Made by a program: the position numbers and the translations under genes
Shown: positions 1 through 6,402 of the stretch, piece by piece
Layout of the letters: every line of letters begins with the position of its first letter
How positions within the stretch are numbered: the stretch's first letter is position 1
Notes under the pieces: model-generated
Told to the model about the DNA's origin: nothing
Seen by the model: only the letters and a program-made list of their open reading frames with translations
The model's database searches: none
DNA from: an uncultured Cocleimonas sp.
GTDB taxonomy: Bacteria > Pseudomonadota > Gammaproteobacteria > Thiotrichales > Thiotrichaceae
Direction of reading: 5' to 3'
Assembly: GCA_937974135.1 (NCBI GenBank)
Contig: CALJIH010000002.1
Location: 1-12,402, forward strand
Length of the DNA: 12,402 nt

Positions 1-298
1 ATTCCCAAACATCATCCTCCGAATCCCACTCTCGAACATATCCAACATAACTGATACAACCAATAATCTGCCAAGTCATAGCATCATATTTGAAGGTTTT
101 ATACAGTTGCAATATCGGGTTTTCAGGTGCTTGGTAGGCGCTATTAGACTTTTTTGCAGCAATATTTCTAGCATTTGTATCCGTGGAATTGGTACCACAA
201 TGTTCGCAAATAATTGTTTCAGAGTTTGGGTTATATTGATGAAGTGTTGAGCCACAGCTTTTACAGGCTTGTGTTTTTACCGGTTGAAAAGCACTCAT
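1..298 (-). CDS. DUF4178 zinc-ribbon protein, C-terminus cut by window edge
   Basis: This reading frame opens with ATG at 298 and stays open for 99 codons to the window edge, so the C-terminal part is missing. The N-terminus carries a zinc ribbon with Cys12, Cys15, Cys31 and Cys34. From about residue 64 it reads like the start of a DUF4178 domain (ILQLYKTF, then GCISYVGYVREWD), an aromatic and acidic beta-rich fold of unknown function. Its ATG overlaps the TGA of the upstream gene (ATGA at 295-298), so the two are very likely translationally coupled. The upstream protein has the same ribbon-plus-DUF4178 plan, which suggests a tandem duplication or two partner subunits. From general knowledge, DUF4178 genes often sit near envelope-stress or polyamine genes; nothing visible here confirms that. 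Confidence 0.85.
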   Translation of the reverse strand, partial: MSAFQPVKTQACKSCGSTLHQYNPNSETIICEHCGTNSTDTNARNIAAKKSNSAYQAPENPILQLYKTFKYDAMTWQIIGCISYVGYVREWDSEDDVWE

Positions 299-909
299 TT
301 CCTTTCCCAATTTACCGACTGAATATCAAATACTTGCGCTTGAGATAATGACGCATGTTGATTCTCAATTTCTAAAGAATACTCGGATTCGTTCGCGACA
401 CCATCGACGTAAGTTACCACGCTATTGGTTTCTGGCTCTGACGGCAAAAAACCTTCACGGCCAATAATTTTAGCTTCGAATTTTTCAGTAACAAATAAGG
501 TCAAACCATTACTCAGGCTTAGATCTTCTGCTACGTGGATATTTGAAGATGAGGTAGTGAATTCAAGTTCTTGGGTATTAATATGCTTATAATAAATCCC
601 ATCGTCTTCCTCTAACCAAAAGCCATTGCCGTAACTATCTTCAAGCCACCATTCATCCCAAGTATCTTGTTCGTATTGCAGGCGAATTCTTCCCATTACT
701 TTGTAATGTTCACCATTTGCTAAATTACCTACCAATCCAACACGCAGAAAACTGGGCGCATTGAGTGCGATTTCTTGCCCTGCATCCGCCTTCCATATTT
801 GATTATTAAGACGCAACCAAGACCCACAAAAACTGCAATCAATACTTCGAATTAAGGGTGATACACCCTCAATTTCACCACCACAACTTGGACAATTTAT
901 CATCGGCAT
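295..909 (-). CDS. DUF4178 domain protein with N-terminal zinc ribbon
   Basis: A 204-residue protein of unknown function. A zinc ribbon is visible at Cys6, Cys9, Cys25 and Cys28. It is followed by a DUF4178-type domain at about residues 50-105, with the typical stretch from GEHYKVMGRIRL to DEWWLEDSYGNGFWL. The rest is acidic and beta-rich. No signal peptide or membrane segment is present, so it should be cytoplasmic. Two ATG codons lie at the start (909 and 903) and neither has a good Shine-Dalgarno sequence, so the start is uncertain by two residues. It is the first gene of a minus-strand pair with a second DUF4178 gene and lies divergent to the ATPase gene across a 201-base AT-rich gap that must contain both promoters. 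The family assignment is fairly sure; the function is not known. Confidence 0.85.
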   Translation of the reverse strand: MPMINCPSCGGEIEGVSPLIRSIDCSFCGSWLRLNNQIWKADAGQEIALNAPSFLRVGLVGNLANGEHYKVMGRIRLQYEQDTWDEWWLEDSYGNGFWLEEDDGIYYKHINTQELEFTTSSSNIHVAEDLSLSNGLTLFVTEKFEAKIIGREGFLPSEPETNSVVTYVDGVANESEYSLEIENQHASLSQAQVFDIQSVNWERK

Positions 910-1110
910 CGGCTTGGGTTTATCTTTATTATCATATAAACATAATAACTAAGATGAAGTTTGTTTTGAATGAAATATGTTATAAATATTAATATCGTTT
1001 GCGTTAATAGATACTCTACATCGTAAGCACCCAAAGTCACTTCCGTAATATGTCTTATAATCTTACATTTATTATGATAATTAGAATTTTTATGAGTTAA
1101 GTTAATCGAT
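910..1110. promoter_or_regulatory. Divergent intergenic region, likely promoters
   Basis: A strongly AT-rich gap between the minus-strand DUF4178 pair and the plus-strand ATPase gene. A perfect TATAAT lies at 1056-1061 on the plus strand, about 50 bases before the ATPase ATG, but no convincing -35 hexamer sits 16-18 bases upstream. No clear minus-strand promoter could be picked among several AT-rich candidates. No hairpin terminator, repeat or RNA gene was seen. Confidence 0.35.
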
Positions 1111-2289
1111 ATGATTCATACCCTTGCCATTGGTAATTACCGCTCCCTGTTAAATTTAGTCATACCTTTTGGCAGCCTAAATGTCATTACGGGTGAAAAC
1201 GCCAGTGGCAAATCTAATTTATATAAAGCATTGCGTTTATTATCAGAAACGGCACAAGGCGATGTTATTAATTCTTTAGCACGCGAAGGTGGATTAAATT
1301 CTACCTTTTGGGCAGGACCAGAAAAGATTTCAGATGCCATGCGCAGAGGTGACGTAGAAGTACAAGGTGGACCTAAACAAAAGCTATCACGTTTACGTTT
1401 GGGCTTTTCAGGTGAAGATTTTGGTTATTCCATTTCATTGGGCTATCCCGTACCTGGCTCTGCTGGGCCAACGGCTTTCGCACTCGATCCTGAAATCAAA
1501 CGTGAATGCATTTGGGCAGGTAATTCCTATCGCCCTGCAAGTGCTTTGGTCGATCGCGAAGGTAACATTATTAAAGTGCGTGATAAACGCCAATGGAATG
1601 TAATCGCTCAGCACAGCAGTCACTTCGAGAGTATTTTCACCCAAGCGACTGATCCAGAAAAAGCACCTGAGATACTGTCTTTAAAGGAACAAATCAGGGG
1701 TTGGCGTTTTTACGACCACTTTCGATCAGATGCTGAAGCACCTGCACGATTGCCGCAACTCGGTACCCGTACGCCAGTGTTGCATCACGACGGTCGTGAC
1801 CTTGCTGCTGCCTTACAAACCATCATCGAAATTGGCGATGTGGATGCTTTAAACGATGCTGTAGCAGACGCCTTTCCTGGATCGAGTATTGAAATTACAG
1901 TGCAAGAAGATGGTAGGTTCATGGTAAACCTGCGACAACATGGATTATTGCGATCACTCTCTGCTGCCGAGTTCTCTGACGGAACCTTACGTTATCTGCT
2001 CTGGGTAGCCGCCCTACTCACCCCAAGGCCACCAACATTGATGGTATTAAACGAACCAGAAACCAGCTTACACCCTGATCTCCTCCCTGCTCTTGGCAGA
2101 TTAATAATTCGCGCCTCAGCATCAACTCAAGTATGGGTCGTCTCGCATGCTAGTCGTTTAATCGCCACTTTAGAAAACGCAGAAGCATGTAATTCAATTA
2201 GACTCGAAAAAGAACTAGGTCAGACACGTATAGTCGGCCAAGGCATGTTAGACGAACCGATGTGGAAATGGCCTGATCACAACAAATAA
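1111..2289 (+). CDS. AAA/ABC-type ATPase (COG4637-like, AAA_21 family)
   Basis: A 392-residue predicted ATPase. Walker A is GENASGKS at residues 28-35. An ABC-like signature (LSAAEFSDGTLRYLL) lies at 283-297. Walker B with D-loop (LMVLNEPETSLHP) lies at about 310-322, with Asn314 where many relatives have Asp and Glu315 as the likely catalytic base. The H-loop is VVSHASR with His346. The insert at about residues 80-270 is the linker typical of SMC/RecF-like AAA_21 proteins rather than a coiled coil. No transmembrane segment is present, so it is not a transporter subunit by itself. Members of this group are often annotated as predicted ATPases; some work with a nuclease in defence or repair, but no Toprim, HNH or other nuclease partner is adjacent here. 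The start codon has no good ribosome-binding site. Fold and ATP binding are secure; the role is unknown. Confidence 0.93.
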   Translation: MIHTLAIGNYRSLLNLVIPFGSLNVITGENASGKSNLYKALRLLSETAQGDVINSLAREGGLNSTFWAGPEKISDAMRRGDVEVQGGPKQKLSRLRLGFSGEDFGYSISLGYPVPGSAGPTAFALDPEIKRECIWAGNSYRPASALVDREGNIIKVRDKRQWNVIAQHSSHFESIFTQATDPEKAPEILSLKEQIRGWRFYDHFRSDAEAPARLPQLGTRTPVLHHDGRDLAAALQTIIEIGDVDALNDAVADAFPGSSIEITVQEDGRFMVNLRQHGLLRSLSAAEFSDGTLRYLLWVAALLTPRPPTLMVLNEPETSLHPDLLPALGRLIIRASASTQVWVVSHASRLIATLENAEACNSIRLEKELGQTRIVGQGMLDEPMWKWPDHNK

Positions 2290-2400
2290 CATTGAATTAG
2301 GTTTCATCATATATAAACTTTTGTTTGTAAAATTAGTAAATTTACTGACATAGGAACACCTACACAGATCTTCTCTTTTACGTTTGTAGTTTCGATTGAG

Positions 2401-2429
2401 TTTAGCTTATAGTTGCTCGCTACTATAAT
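2401..2429 (+). promoter_or_regulatory. Putative sigma70-type promoter of the tautomerase gene
   Basis: A perfect -10 hexamer TATAAT lies at 2424-2429, with a weak -35 (TTTAGC, 2401-2406) at 17-base spacing. Transcription would start near 2436, giving a leader of about 40 bases that begins with a stem-loop. The poor -35 keeps confidence low. Confidence 0.4.
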
Positions 2430-2436
2430 AATAGGC

Positions 2437-2452
2437 GTCTCGAAAGCGAGGC
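2437..2452 (+). other. Stem-loop in the leader of the tautomerase gene
   Basis: GTCTCG (2437-2442), loop AAAG, then CGAGGC (2447-2452) form a six-pair stem with one G-T wobble. It is followed by TTTATATT and lies 25 bases before the start codon at 2478. It could protect the 5' end, act as a weak attenuator, or be a late terminator for the ATPase gene. The U-run is too short for a strong terminator. Confidence 0.45.
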
Positions 2453-2477
2453 TTTATATTCAAAATAGAGATAACAA

Positions 2478-2813
2478 ATGCCCCATTGTGTAATAGAACA
2501 CTCAAAGAATCTAGATAGTGAACTTATATTGCCTTTAGTATATTCAGGGGCTTTAAATTCTAATTTATTTGACCCATCTGGTAGTGATATAAAAGTTAGA
2601 GCCATTACATACGACAGCTATTTAACTGGAAAGAACAAGTCTGATTTTATTCATGTAACCTTAAAAATATTGTCTGGTAGAAATAATGAAAAAAAACAGA
2701 TGCTTTCAAGATCAGTACTTGAACAATTAGAAAAGATTGGCTTAGAAAAATGCTCAATTACCATTGAGGTAGTTGATATTGATCGAGATAGTTATGCAAA
2801 AATGGTTACTTAA
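2478..2813 (+). CDS. 5-carboxymethyl-2-hydroxymuconate isomerase family protein
   Basis: A 111-residue protein that reads like the CHMI branch of the tautomerase superfamily. It starts Met-Pro-His, so removal of Met would expose the catalytic N-terminal proline. It also has DIKVRA (Arg41), DFIHVTLKILSGR (Arg68) and a C-terminal beta strand ITIEVVDIDRDSY, which match the family. Members isomerise 5-carboxymethyl-2-hydroxymuconate in homoprotocatechuate breakdown and usually form trimers. At 111 residues it is slightly short for the family (about 125). No other gene of that pathway is in the window, so the physiological substrate here is uncertain and the family name should not be read as proof of aromatic catabolism. 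It is followed by a copy of the interspersed 22-base repeat about 90 bases after its stop. Confidence 0.85.
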   Translation: MPHCVIEHSKNLDSELILPLVYSGALNSNLFDPSGSDIKVRAITYDSYLTGKNKSDFIHVTLKILSGRNNEKKQMLSRSVLEQLEKIGLEKCSITIEVVDIDRDSYAKMVT

Positions 2814-2855
2814 AAAGAGCAGTTACTTAAGCCAAAAAACTACTTATTCGCGCTC

Positions 2856-2884
2856 GTTTTTTTCTACTGTTCAAGGTTTATAAT
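2856..2884 (+). promoter_or_regulatory. Possible promoter of the YciI-like gene
   Basis: A perfect TATAAT at 2879-2884 with only a poor -35 (GTTTTT at 2856-2861). If used, transcription would start near 2891 and the repeat copy at 2904-2925 would lie in the 5' leader of the YciI-like gene. This is weak evidence in AT-rich DNA. Confidence 0.28.
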
Positions 2885-2903
2885 TAAATAACTAGAAAGT
2901 GCC

Positions 2904-2925
2904 CAAAAGTACAGGGGTGTGTTTT
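2904..2925 (+). repeat. Interspersed 22-base repeat, copy 0 (sense to upstream plus-strand gene)
   Basis: On the plus strand this reads CAAAAGTACAGGGGTGTGTTTT. Compared with the consensus G-rich strand (CAAAAGTA, six G, TGTCTTTT) it matches 19 of 22 positions. It is the only copy with the G-rich strand on plus, and it is also the only one that directly follows a plus-strand gene (the tautomerase). It is preceded by two more C, as in copies 4 and 5. Confidence 0.75.
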
Positions 2926-2951
2926 TAATCTAAAACAAAAAGGAAAATGCT

Positions 2952-3239
2952 ATGTTTATTGTATTTCTTCGATTCTCAGACAATAAATCCAAAGCTGGAG
3001 ACCTTATGGCTAATCACAATGATTGGATAAAGCAAGGTTTCTCAGACGACGTTTTTTTATTAGTAGGCAGTATTGAAGTAAATTTAGGTGGCTCGATTCT
3101 AGCTCACAACACAACGCTTGAAGCACTTCAGCTAAGAGTAAACAATGATCCGTTTGTAGCGGAAAATGTAGTGAAGGCTGAAATAGTAGAAATATCACCA
3201 AAAATGGCTGATGATCGTTTGCAGTTTCTTGTGAGCTAG
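2952..3239 (+). CDS. YciI-like protein
   Basis: A 95-residue protein of the YciI / DGPF-like ferredoxin fold group. It opens with the strand MFIVFLRFSDNK, then a helix containing His22 (ANHNDWIKQGF), then DDVFLLVGSIEVNLGGSIL, and ends with NDPFVAENVVKAEIVEISP, the usual NDPF-type motif followed by the last beta strand. His22 and a nearby Asp (Asp32 or Asp33) correspond to the conserved His/Asp pair proposed as active site in this family. The biochemical role of the family is mostly unknown; some relatives act in aromatic dehalogenation or as accessory enzymes. The start is well supported by AAGGA at 2940-2944, seven bases before ATG. It is followed 116 bases later by a cupin gene in the same direction. 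Confidence 0.88.
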   Translation: MFIVFLRFSDNKSKAGDLMANHNDWIKQGFSDDVFLLVGSIEVNLGGSILAHNTTLEALQLRVNNDPFVAENVVKAEIVEISPKMADDRLQFLVS

Positions 3240-3355
3240 CGGATTTTGAAATCATTGAACTTGTCTCAAAATCTGAAACATAAGCGATACAAAAAGATGG
3301 CGTTATACTATCTATTAGCTTTACAGCAAGTATCGTAAAGAAAAGTAAGTATGTT

Positions 3356-3682
3356 ATGGATAGATTAACTATTACCAAAGCGCTTCAAAGCTTAGAAGGT
3401 GAAGAAAACGCTTTCAAAGAACTTTTTAGCCATGGCTCTTTGACTGTTGAAATATATAAACCTGAAGGTGTTGACCTTCAACAACCTCATAGCCGCGATG
3501 AGCTTTATGTTATAACAGCAGGATCTGGTTATTTTGTGAATGGCAGTTCCAGAGAAAAATTTGAGCAAGGTGAAGTATTGTTTGTACCAGCTGGTGTAGT
3601 GCATAGATTCGAGGACTTTACTGATGATTTTTCTACTTGGGTAATTTTTTATGGTCCTGAAGGTGGCGAGAAAAATCCATAA
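3356..3682 (+). CDS. Small single-domain cupin protein
   Basis: A 108-residue protein with one cupin_2 domain. Motif 1 is PHSRDELYVITAGSGYF (residues 44-60) and motif 2 is GEVLFVPAGVVHRFED (72-87). His45, Glu49 and His83 can serve as metal ligands; the second His of the classic H-x-H is Arg47 here, as in several small cupins with an H-x-x-D-E motif. It has no signal peptide or DNA-binding domain. A second ATG at 3351 is out of frame; the in-frame start at 3356 has a weak purine-rich site (AAGTAAG, 3343-3349). The substrate cannot be told from sequence. It lies between the YciI-like gene and an exported-protein gene, all on the plus strand, possibly as one unit. Confidence 0.9.
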   Translation: MDRLTITKALQSLEGEENAFKELFSHGSLTVEIYKPEGVDLQQPHSRDELYVITAGSGYFVNGSSREKFEQGEVLFVPAGVVHRFEDFTDDFSTWVIFYGPEGGEKNP

Positions 3683-3753
3683 TTTGTAACTGTAGAGAAA
3701 ACTCCTTGTTTCTATTCGTTTTTTTTCTGAGCAAAATCTTAACTGGAGAATTT

Positions 3754-4248
3754 ATGAAAAAAATAATGTTTATAATGTTGGCTTTATCCTTTTCTGGAGC
3801 CTATGCCTGTTCATTAGCTCCAACTACAGAAGCTTTTATCATTAACAGTAATCTTCAGAAAATAATACCTAGTGAACCATCATTTAAGGTATCTAATTTA
3901 TCGAGAGGGAAAAAATCCAAGCATTCATGTTCTGGATTAGCTTATTTAAATTTAAAAAACAGCTCTCCAAGTTCGACAGAACAAGGATATATTTTTGAAA
4001 TATATGAAGGTTCTTTTAAGAAAATTCTTTTCAAAGATGTGCCTTTAAAAACAAGCAAGTTTTCTCGAGATAAAGATGAGTACATATTCCATTTTTACGA
4101 AACTAAGAATGAACCTATTAACTTTACCTTAAAAATTACATCAGTATCTAAATCTGGATTAAAGAGTAAACCTCAGCTGCTTAAAATTATTGATAAAGGA
4201 ACGCAAAAATCGTGGTGGCCTTCATGGAGTCAAAAAGCTGCAAATTAA
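3754..4248 (+). CDS. Exported protein of unknown function with two cysteines
   Basis: A 164-residue protein. The start is ATG at 3754, with GGAGA at 3745-3749; a longer frame from a TTG at 3706 has no ribosome-binding site and would bury the signal peptide. The N-terminus (MKKIMFIMLALSFSGAYA) is a typical signal peptide with likely cleavage after Ala18. Cys19 follows directly, but the preceding residues (Ala-Tyr-Ala) are not a standard lipobox, so a periplasmic protein is more likely than a lipoprotein. The mature protein has only two cysteines, Cys19 and Cys59, which could form a disulfide. The rest is Lys- and Ser-rich and predicted beta-rich, with a GYIFEIYEGS strand and a basic, Trp-containing C-terminus (KSWWPSW). 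No known domain is recognised. The gene is more AT-rich than its neighbours, which may indicate transfer or weak selection. Confidence 0.75.
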   Translation: MKKIMFIMLALSFSGAYACSLAPTTEAFIINSNLQKIIPSEPSFKVSNLSRGKKSKHSCSGLAYLNLKNSSPSSTEQGYIFEIYEGSFKKILFKDVPLKTSKFSRDKDEYIFHFYETKNEPINFTLKITSVSKSGLKSKPQLLKIIDKGTQKSWWPSWSQKAAN

Positions 4249-4359
4249 GAAAAATCAAATACCATTGCAAGCTTGGCGGGTTTGTTATTTGAAATAAAAT
4301 ATTAACGAATCCGTTTTTTTATACGAAAAGTGATTTCTTCTTTTTTATATTGGGTAATA

Positions 4360-4388
4360 TTGAGTCGATGAGTTTTATCTCTTACTAT
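4360..4388 (+). promoter_or_regulatory. Putative sigma70 promoter of the DoxX-like gene
   Basis: TTGAGT (4360-4365), a 17-base spacer, then TACTAT (4383-4388). Each hexamer matches four of six consensus bases and the spacing is ideal. Transcription would start around 4395, leaving a short leader of about 16 bases before the ATG at 4411. Confidence 0.5.
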
Positions 4389-4410
4389 TCGATGTTGCAG
4401 ATGTTATAGA

Positions 4411-4791
4411 ATGCTTGAAGATGAAAGTCACCAAAGGCAAATCATGCAGTTAATATATTGGTCATCGACTGTTTTAGTTTCAATTGCGCTACTTCTTAGT
4501 TCAATAAGTTATATTTTTCATCAAGCCACTATCGATGGTGTGCGTGATTTAGGTTTTCCAGATTCTTTTAGGATTCAGCTGGCAGTTTTGAAATTAATTG
4601 CCGTGGTGATTTTGCTAGTACCCACTGTTCCACATCAAATTAAAGAATGGGCTTATGTAGGTGCGGTGCTGTTTTATATCACGGCTATCGTTGCACATTG
4701 GGCACATAAAGATCCGTTTTACTTTAACTTGATTAACTTGTTTTTTATTGGCTTATTGGTAGTGTCGAATATATATCTACACAAACTATAA
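4411..4791 (+). CDS. DoxX-like small integral membrane protein
   Basis: A 126-residue protein with four predicted membrane segments at about residues 8-29, 48-69, 75-95 and 102-122. The order and the text between helices fit the DoxX-like (DoxX_2) family: YWSSTVLVSIALLLSS, then LGFPDSFRIQLAVLKLIAVVILLVP, then IKEWAYVGAVLFYITAIVAHWAHKD. The motif K-E-W-A-Y-G/V-G is characteristic. Members are inner-membrane proteins of mostly unknown function, loosely related to the DoxD subunit of thiosulfate:quinone oxidoreductase. It has no strong ribosome-binding site but a plausible promoter just upstream. It converges on gspC, with a copy of the interspersed repeat between the two stop codons. Confidence 0.85.
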   Translation: MLEDESHQRQIMQLIYWSSTVLVSIALLLSSISYIFHQATIDGVRDLGFPDSFRIQLAVLKLIAVVILLVPTVPHQIKEWAYVGAVLFYITAIVAHWAHKDPFYFNLINLFFIGLLVVSNIYLHKL

Positions 4792-4802
4792 ATAACAGAT
4801 AA

Positions 4803-4824
4803 AAAAGACACCCCCCTACTTTTG
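4803..4824 (-). repeat. Interspersed 22-base repeat, copy 1 (perfect consensus)
   Basis: Plus strand AAAAGACA, six C, TACTTTTG, matching the consensus at 22 of 22 positions. The G-rich strand is the coding strand of gspC, and the repeat begins seven bases after the gspC stop codon. It sits between the convergent DoxX-like and gspC genes, with 11 bases to the DoxX-like stop. Confidence 0.85.
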
Positions 4825-4831
4825 ACGGTTT

Positions 4832-5671
4832 TTAAAACCCATAGGTAATGCTTAATTCTTGTTCATCACGTAATACAATTAGATCTATGTGCGTGGCATG
4901 AGTTAATTGTTCGATGACAAATTCTTTCATGCCAGGGCCTGTAAATTCCTCGCCGTTCAAATAAGTAATGATATCGCCACTTTTAAAGCCTAAACGTTTG
5001 AATTGATCCTCGTTACTACCGGGCATTATTTTATACCCTTGAAACTCACCATTACGATACACAGCATAGGGTCTTCTTATCATGAATAAACGAATCGGGT
5101 TACGGTGTTTATCTACCTCTAAAAATTCGAGTTGTTGTTCAAATGTTTTTGGTGTGACAATTTCACCTGCCAGTGTGCTCTCGTTTTTCACTATTTGATT
5201 TTTTTCAATCAATAGAGTGTAACGCTCGCCAAAATAATCAACTTCGATGTGTTTTTTTGCAATACTGGTGACAAAAAGCCCTTCTGAGATTTGACCATTT
5301 ACGCGAAAGATTTCTTGTATCGCACCTTGCATTGATACCATTGCATAGCTTTTTTGATTAGGCATATAAACGATGCCATGCAGTTTTAATCTTAAACTCG
5401 AAAATGCAGGTGCAGTACTTTGCAAAGCCGTCACAGTAGGGAGAATATCTTCTGATGGTGATTCAGACTCCGAGCGCATAAAAGGGTTTATGGGACTTTT
5501 TTTAAGATACTTTGAGTCGTTGGCTATATTGTTTTGAGTATGCGTAGGTTGACTGGATTGTTGAGGCTGGTGAGTATCTAATTTCAACCATAGAAAGAGT
5601 AGCAAAATGCTAACAAGCAAAACGCTAAGCTTATTTATATAAAGAACAGCGGGCGGTTTTGATTGAATCAT
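4832..5671 (-). CDS. gspC: Type II secretion system protein GspC (orphan locus)
   Basis: A 279-residue inner-membrane clamp protein of the type II secretion system, which links the inner-membrane platform to the GspD secretin. It has a short cytoplasmic N-terminus, a single membrane segment at about residues 14-30, a Gln/Ser/Pro-rich linker, and the homology region at 95-155 (LKLHGIVY, SYAMVSMQGA, VNGQISEGLFVTSI). A C-terminal PDZ domain covers about 205-279 (GYKIMPGSNEDQFKRLGFKSGDIITYLNG). The start ATG has AGAGG (complement of 5677-5681) five bases upstream. Unlike the common gspC-gspD-gspE order, no gsp gene follows: the gene ends against a convergent DoxX-like gene. The remaining secretion genes must be elsewhere, or this is a paralogue. 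Identification is secure; membership in a working system is inferred. Confidence 0.92.
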   Translation of the reverse strand: MIQSKPPAVLYINKLSVLLVSILLLFLWLKLDTHQPQQSSQPTHTQNNIANDSKYLKKSPINPFMRSESESPSEDILPTVTALQSTAPAFSSLRLKLHGIVYMPNQKSYAMVSMQGAIQEIFRVNGQISEGLFVTSIAKKHIEVDYFGERYTLLIEKNQIVKNESTLAGEIVTPKTFEQQLEFLEVDKHRNPIRLFMIRRPYAVYRNGEFQGYKIMPGSNEDQFKRLGFKSGDIITYLNGEEFTGPGMKEFVIEQLTHATHIDLIVLRDEQELSITYGF

Positions 5672-5742
5672 TTGAGCCTCTGTTATGAAATTTAGTATCC
5701 ATTAACTAACGTATCAATTAAAATTATAGCTCATAAAAGAAA

Positions 5743-5760
5743 ATAGTATTTTAGTACTAT
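5743..5760. promoter_or_regulatory. Inverted repeat in the gspC/rhodanese divergent region
   Basis: ATAGTA, a six-base spacer (TTTTAG), then TACTAT form a perfect six-base inverted repeat, followed closely by a second partly similar AT-rich block (TATTTTTAGTATA, 5762 onward). It lies between two divergent genes, about 70 bases upstream of the gspC start, so an operator is possible. AT-rich palindromes also occur by chance. Confidence 0.3.
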
Positions 5761-5802
5761 ATATTTTTAGTATAACTTTCGTGTATTGTGATCAAATTCA
5801 AA

Positions 5803-5829
5803 TTGTGAGTGCAACAGAACTTCTATAAT
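5803..5829 (+). promoter_or_regulatory. Putative promoter of the rhodanese gene
   Basis: A perfect TATAAT lies at 5824-5829. The best -35 is TTGTGA at 5803-5808, but its spacing is only 15 bases. Transcription would start about 50 bases before the proposed GTG start. Confidence 0.38.
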
Positions 5830-5887
5830 AAGAAATGGCACTCTGTTCAAGGCGAGGGAGATTTATTTATTTGTCTTGGAGATGTTA

Positions 5888-6355
5888 GTGCTGTACCAAA
5901 CTATAATTTCAGCTGCTCAACTAGCTGATAATTTGCATGATTCAAATTGGTTGATTTTAGATTGTCGTGGACAGCTTTCTAGCTCTAAAGAGAGCTATTC
6001 GAGGTTTGTTGAAAGCCATATTCCAAATGCTTATTATTGCAGCTTTTCAGAAAACAACACACCCGATTCGATTGATGAGAGAAGCATTCCGTACGACACT
6101 AAAGCTGTCTCACAAATTTCTTTAGCTTCGATTGCAGAATATGGCTTTAATCCATCCTCTCAAATAGTCATCTATGACAATGACAATAATTCATTTACTA
6201 ATGCTCTATGGTTACAATTACGCTCATTAGGTTTTCAAAATGTGGCTGTGTTACAAGGTGGGTTGGAATCTTGGATAGAAAAAGGGTTTAACCTAACAAT
6301 CTGCAAAATGTCAGCAAAGAATAATATTTCAAGGAAATTTGATAATACTATCTAA
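5888..6355 (+). CDS. Single rhodanese domain, remnant of a two-domain sulfurtransferase
   Basis: About 155 residues matching the N-terminal rhodanese domain of thiosulfate/3-mercaptopyruvate sulfurtransferases (SseA type): the CH2A-like region (WLILDCRG), SHIPNAYYCSF, IVIYDNDNNSFTNALWLQLRSLGFQNVAVLQGGLESWIEKG. In that family domain 1 is non-catalytic and domain 2 carries the active cysteine. Here the active-loop position reads YDNDNNS with no cysteine, and the frame stops just past the domain 1 linker, so the catalytic half is absent. It is probably a decayed or regulatory form and not an active sulfurtransferase. Start choice: GTG at 5888 has GGAG at 5878-5881 six bases upstream, while upstream TTG 5876 and ATG 5882 lack a well-spaced site. 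It ends 15 bases before a strong hairpin terminator. Confidence 0.72.
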   Translation: MLYQTIISAAQLADNLHDSNWLILDCRGQLSSSKESYSRFVESHIPNAYYCSFSENNTPDSIDERSIPYDTKAVSQISLASIAEYGFNPSSQIVIYDNDNNSFTNALWLQLRSLGFQNVAVLQGGLESWIEKGFNLTICKMSAKNNISRKFDNTI

Positions 6356-6370
6356 TTAATATTGATTTTA

Positions 6371-6401
6371 GTAGAGGGGGAAAAGACACCCCCCTACTTT
6401 T
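6371..6401 (+). terminator. Bidirectional intrinsic terminator built from repeat copy 2
   Basis: GTAG-A-GGGGG (6371-6380), loop AAAAGACA, then CCCCCCTAC (6389-6397) form nine base pairs with one bulged A, followed by TTTT (6398-6401). It lies between the convergent rhodanese and folD genes and fits a terminator for the rhodanese gene. On the minus strand the same hairpin follows the folD stop by about 30 bases, with a weaker U-tract. The right arm is the core of the interspersed repeat and the left arm is an inverted partial copy. Confidence 0.65.
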
Positions 6402-6402
6402 A
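6381..6402 (-). repeat. Interspersed 22-base repeat, copy 2
   Basis: Matches the consensus at 21 of 22 positions (A instead of the final G). The G-rich strand is the coding strand of folD, and the repeat begins 26 bases after the folD stop. It forms the right arm of a hairpin with GTAGAGGGGG just to the left. Confidence 0.85.

Noticed and set aside
3706..3753. TTG start giving a 180-residue form of the exported protein
   Set aside because: No ribosome-binding site precedes it, whereas ATG at 3754 has GGAGA and begins a textbook signal peptide.
4300..4320. AACG-AATC-CGTT followed by a T-run after the exported-protein gene as a terminator
   Set aside because: The stem is only four base pairs, too weak to call with confidence although the T-run is suggestive.
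4803..4824. The 22-base repeat alone as a classical intrinsic terminator
   Set aside because: Within a single copy the only stem is five A-T-rich pairs around an 11-base G-rich loop; just copy 2 gains a GC stem by its inverted half-copy.
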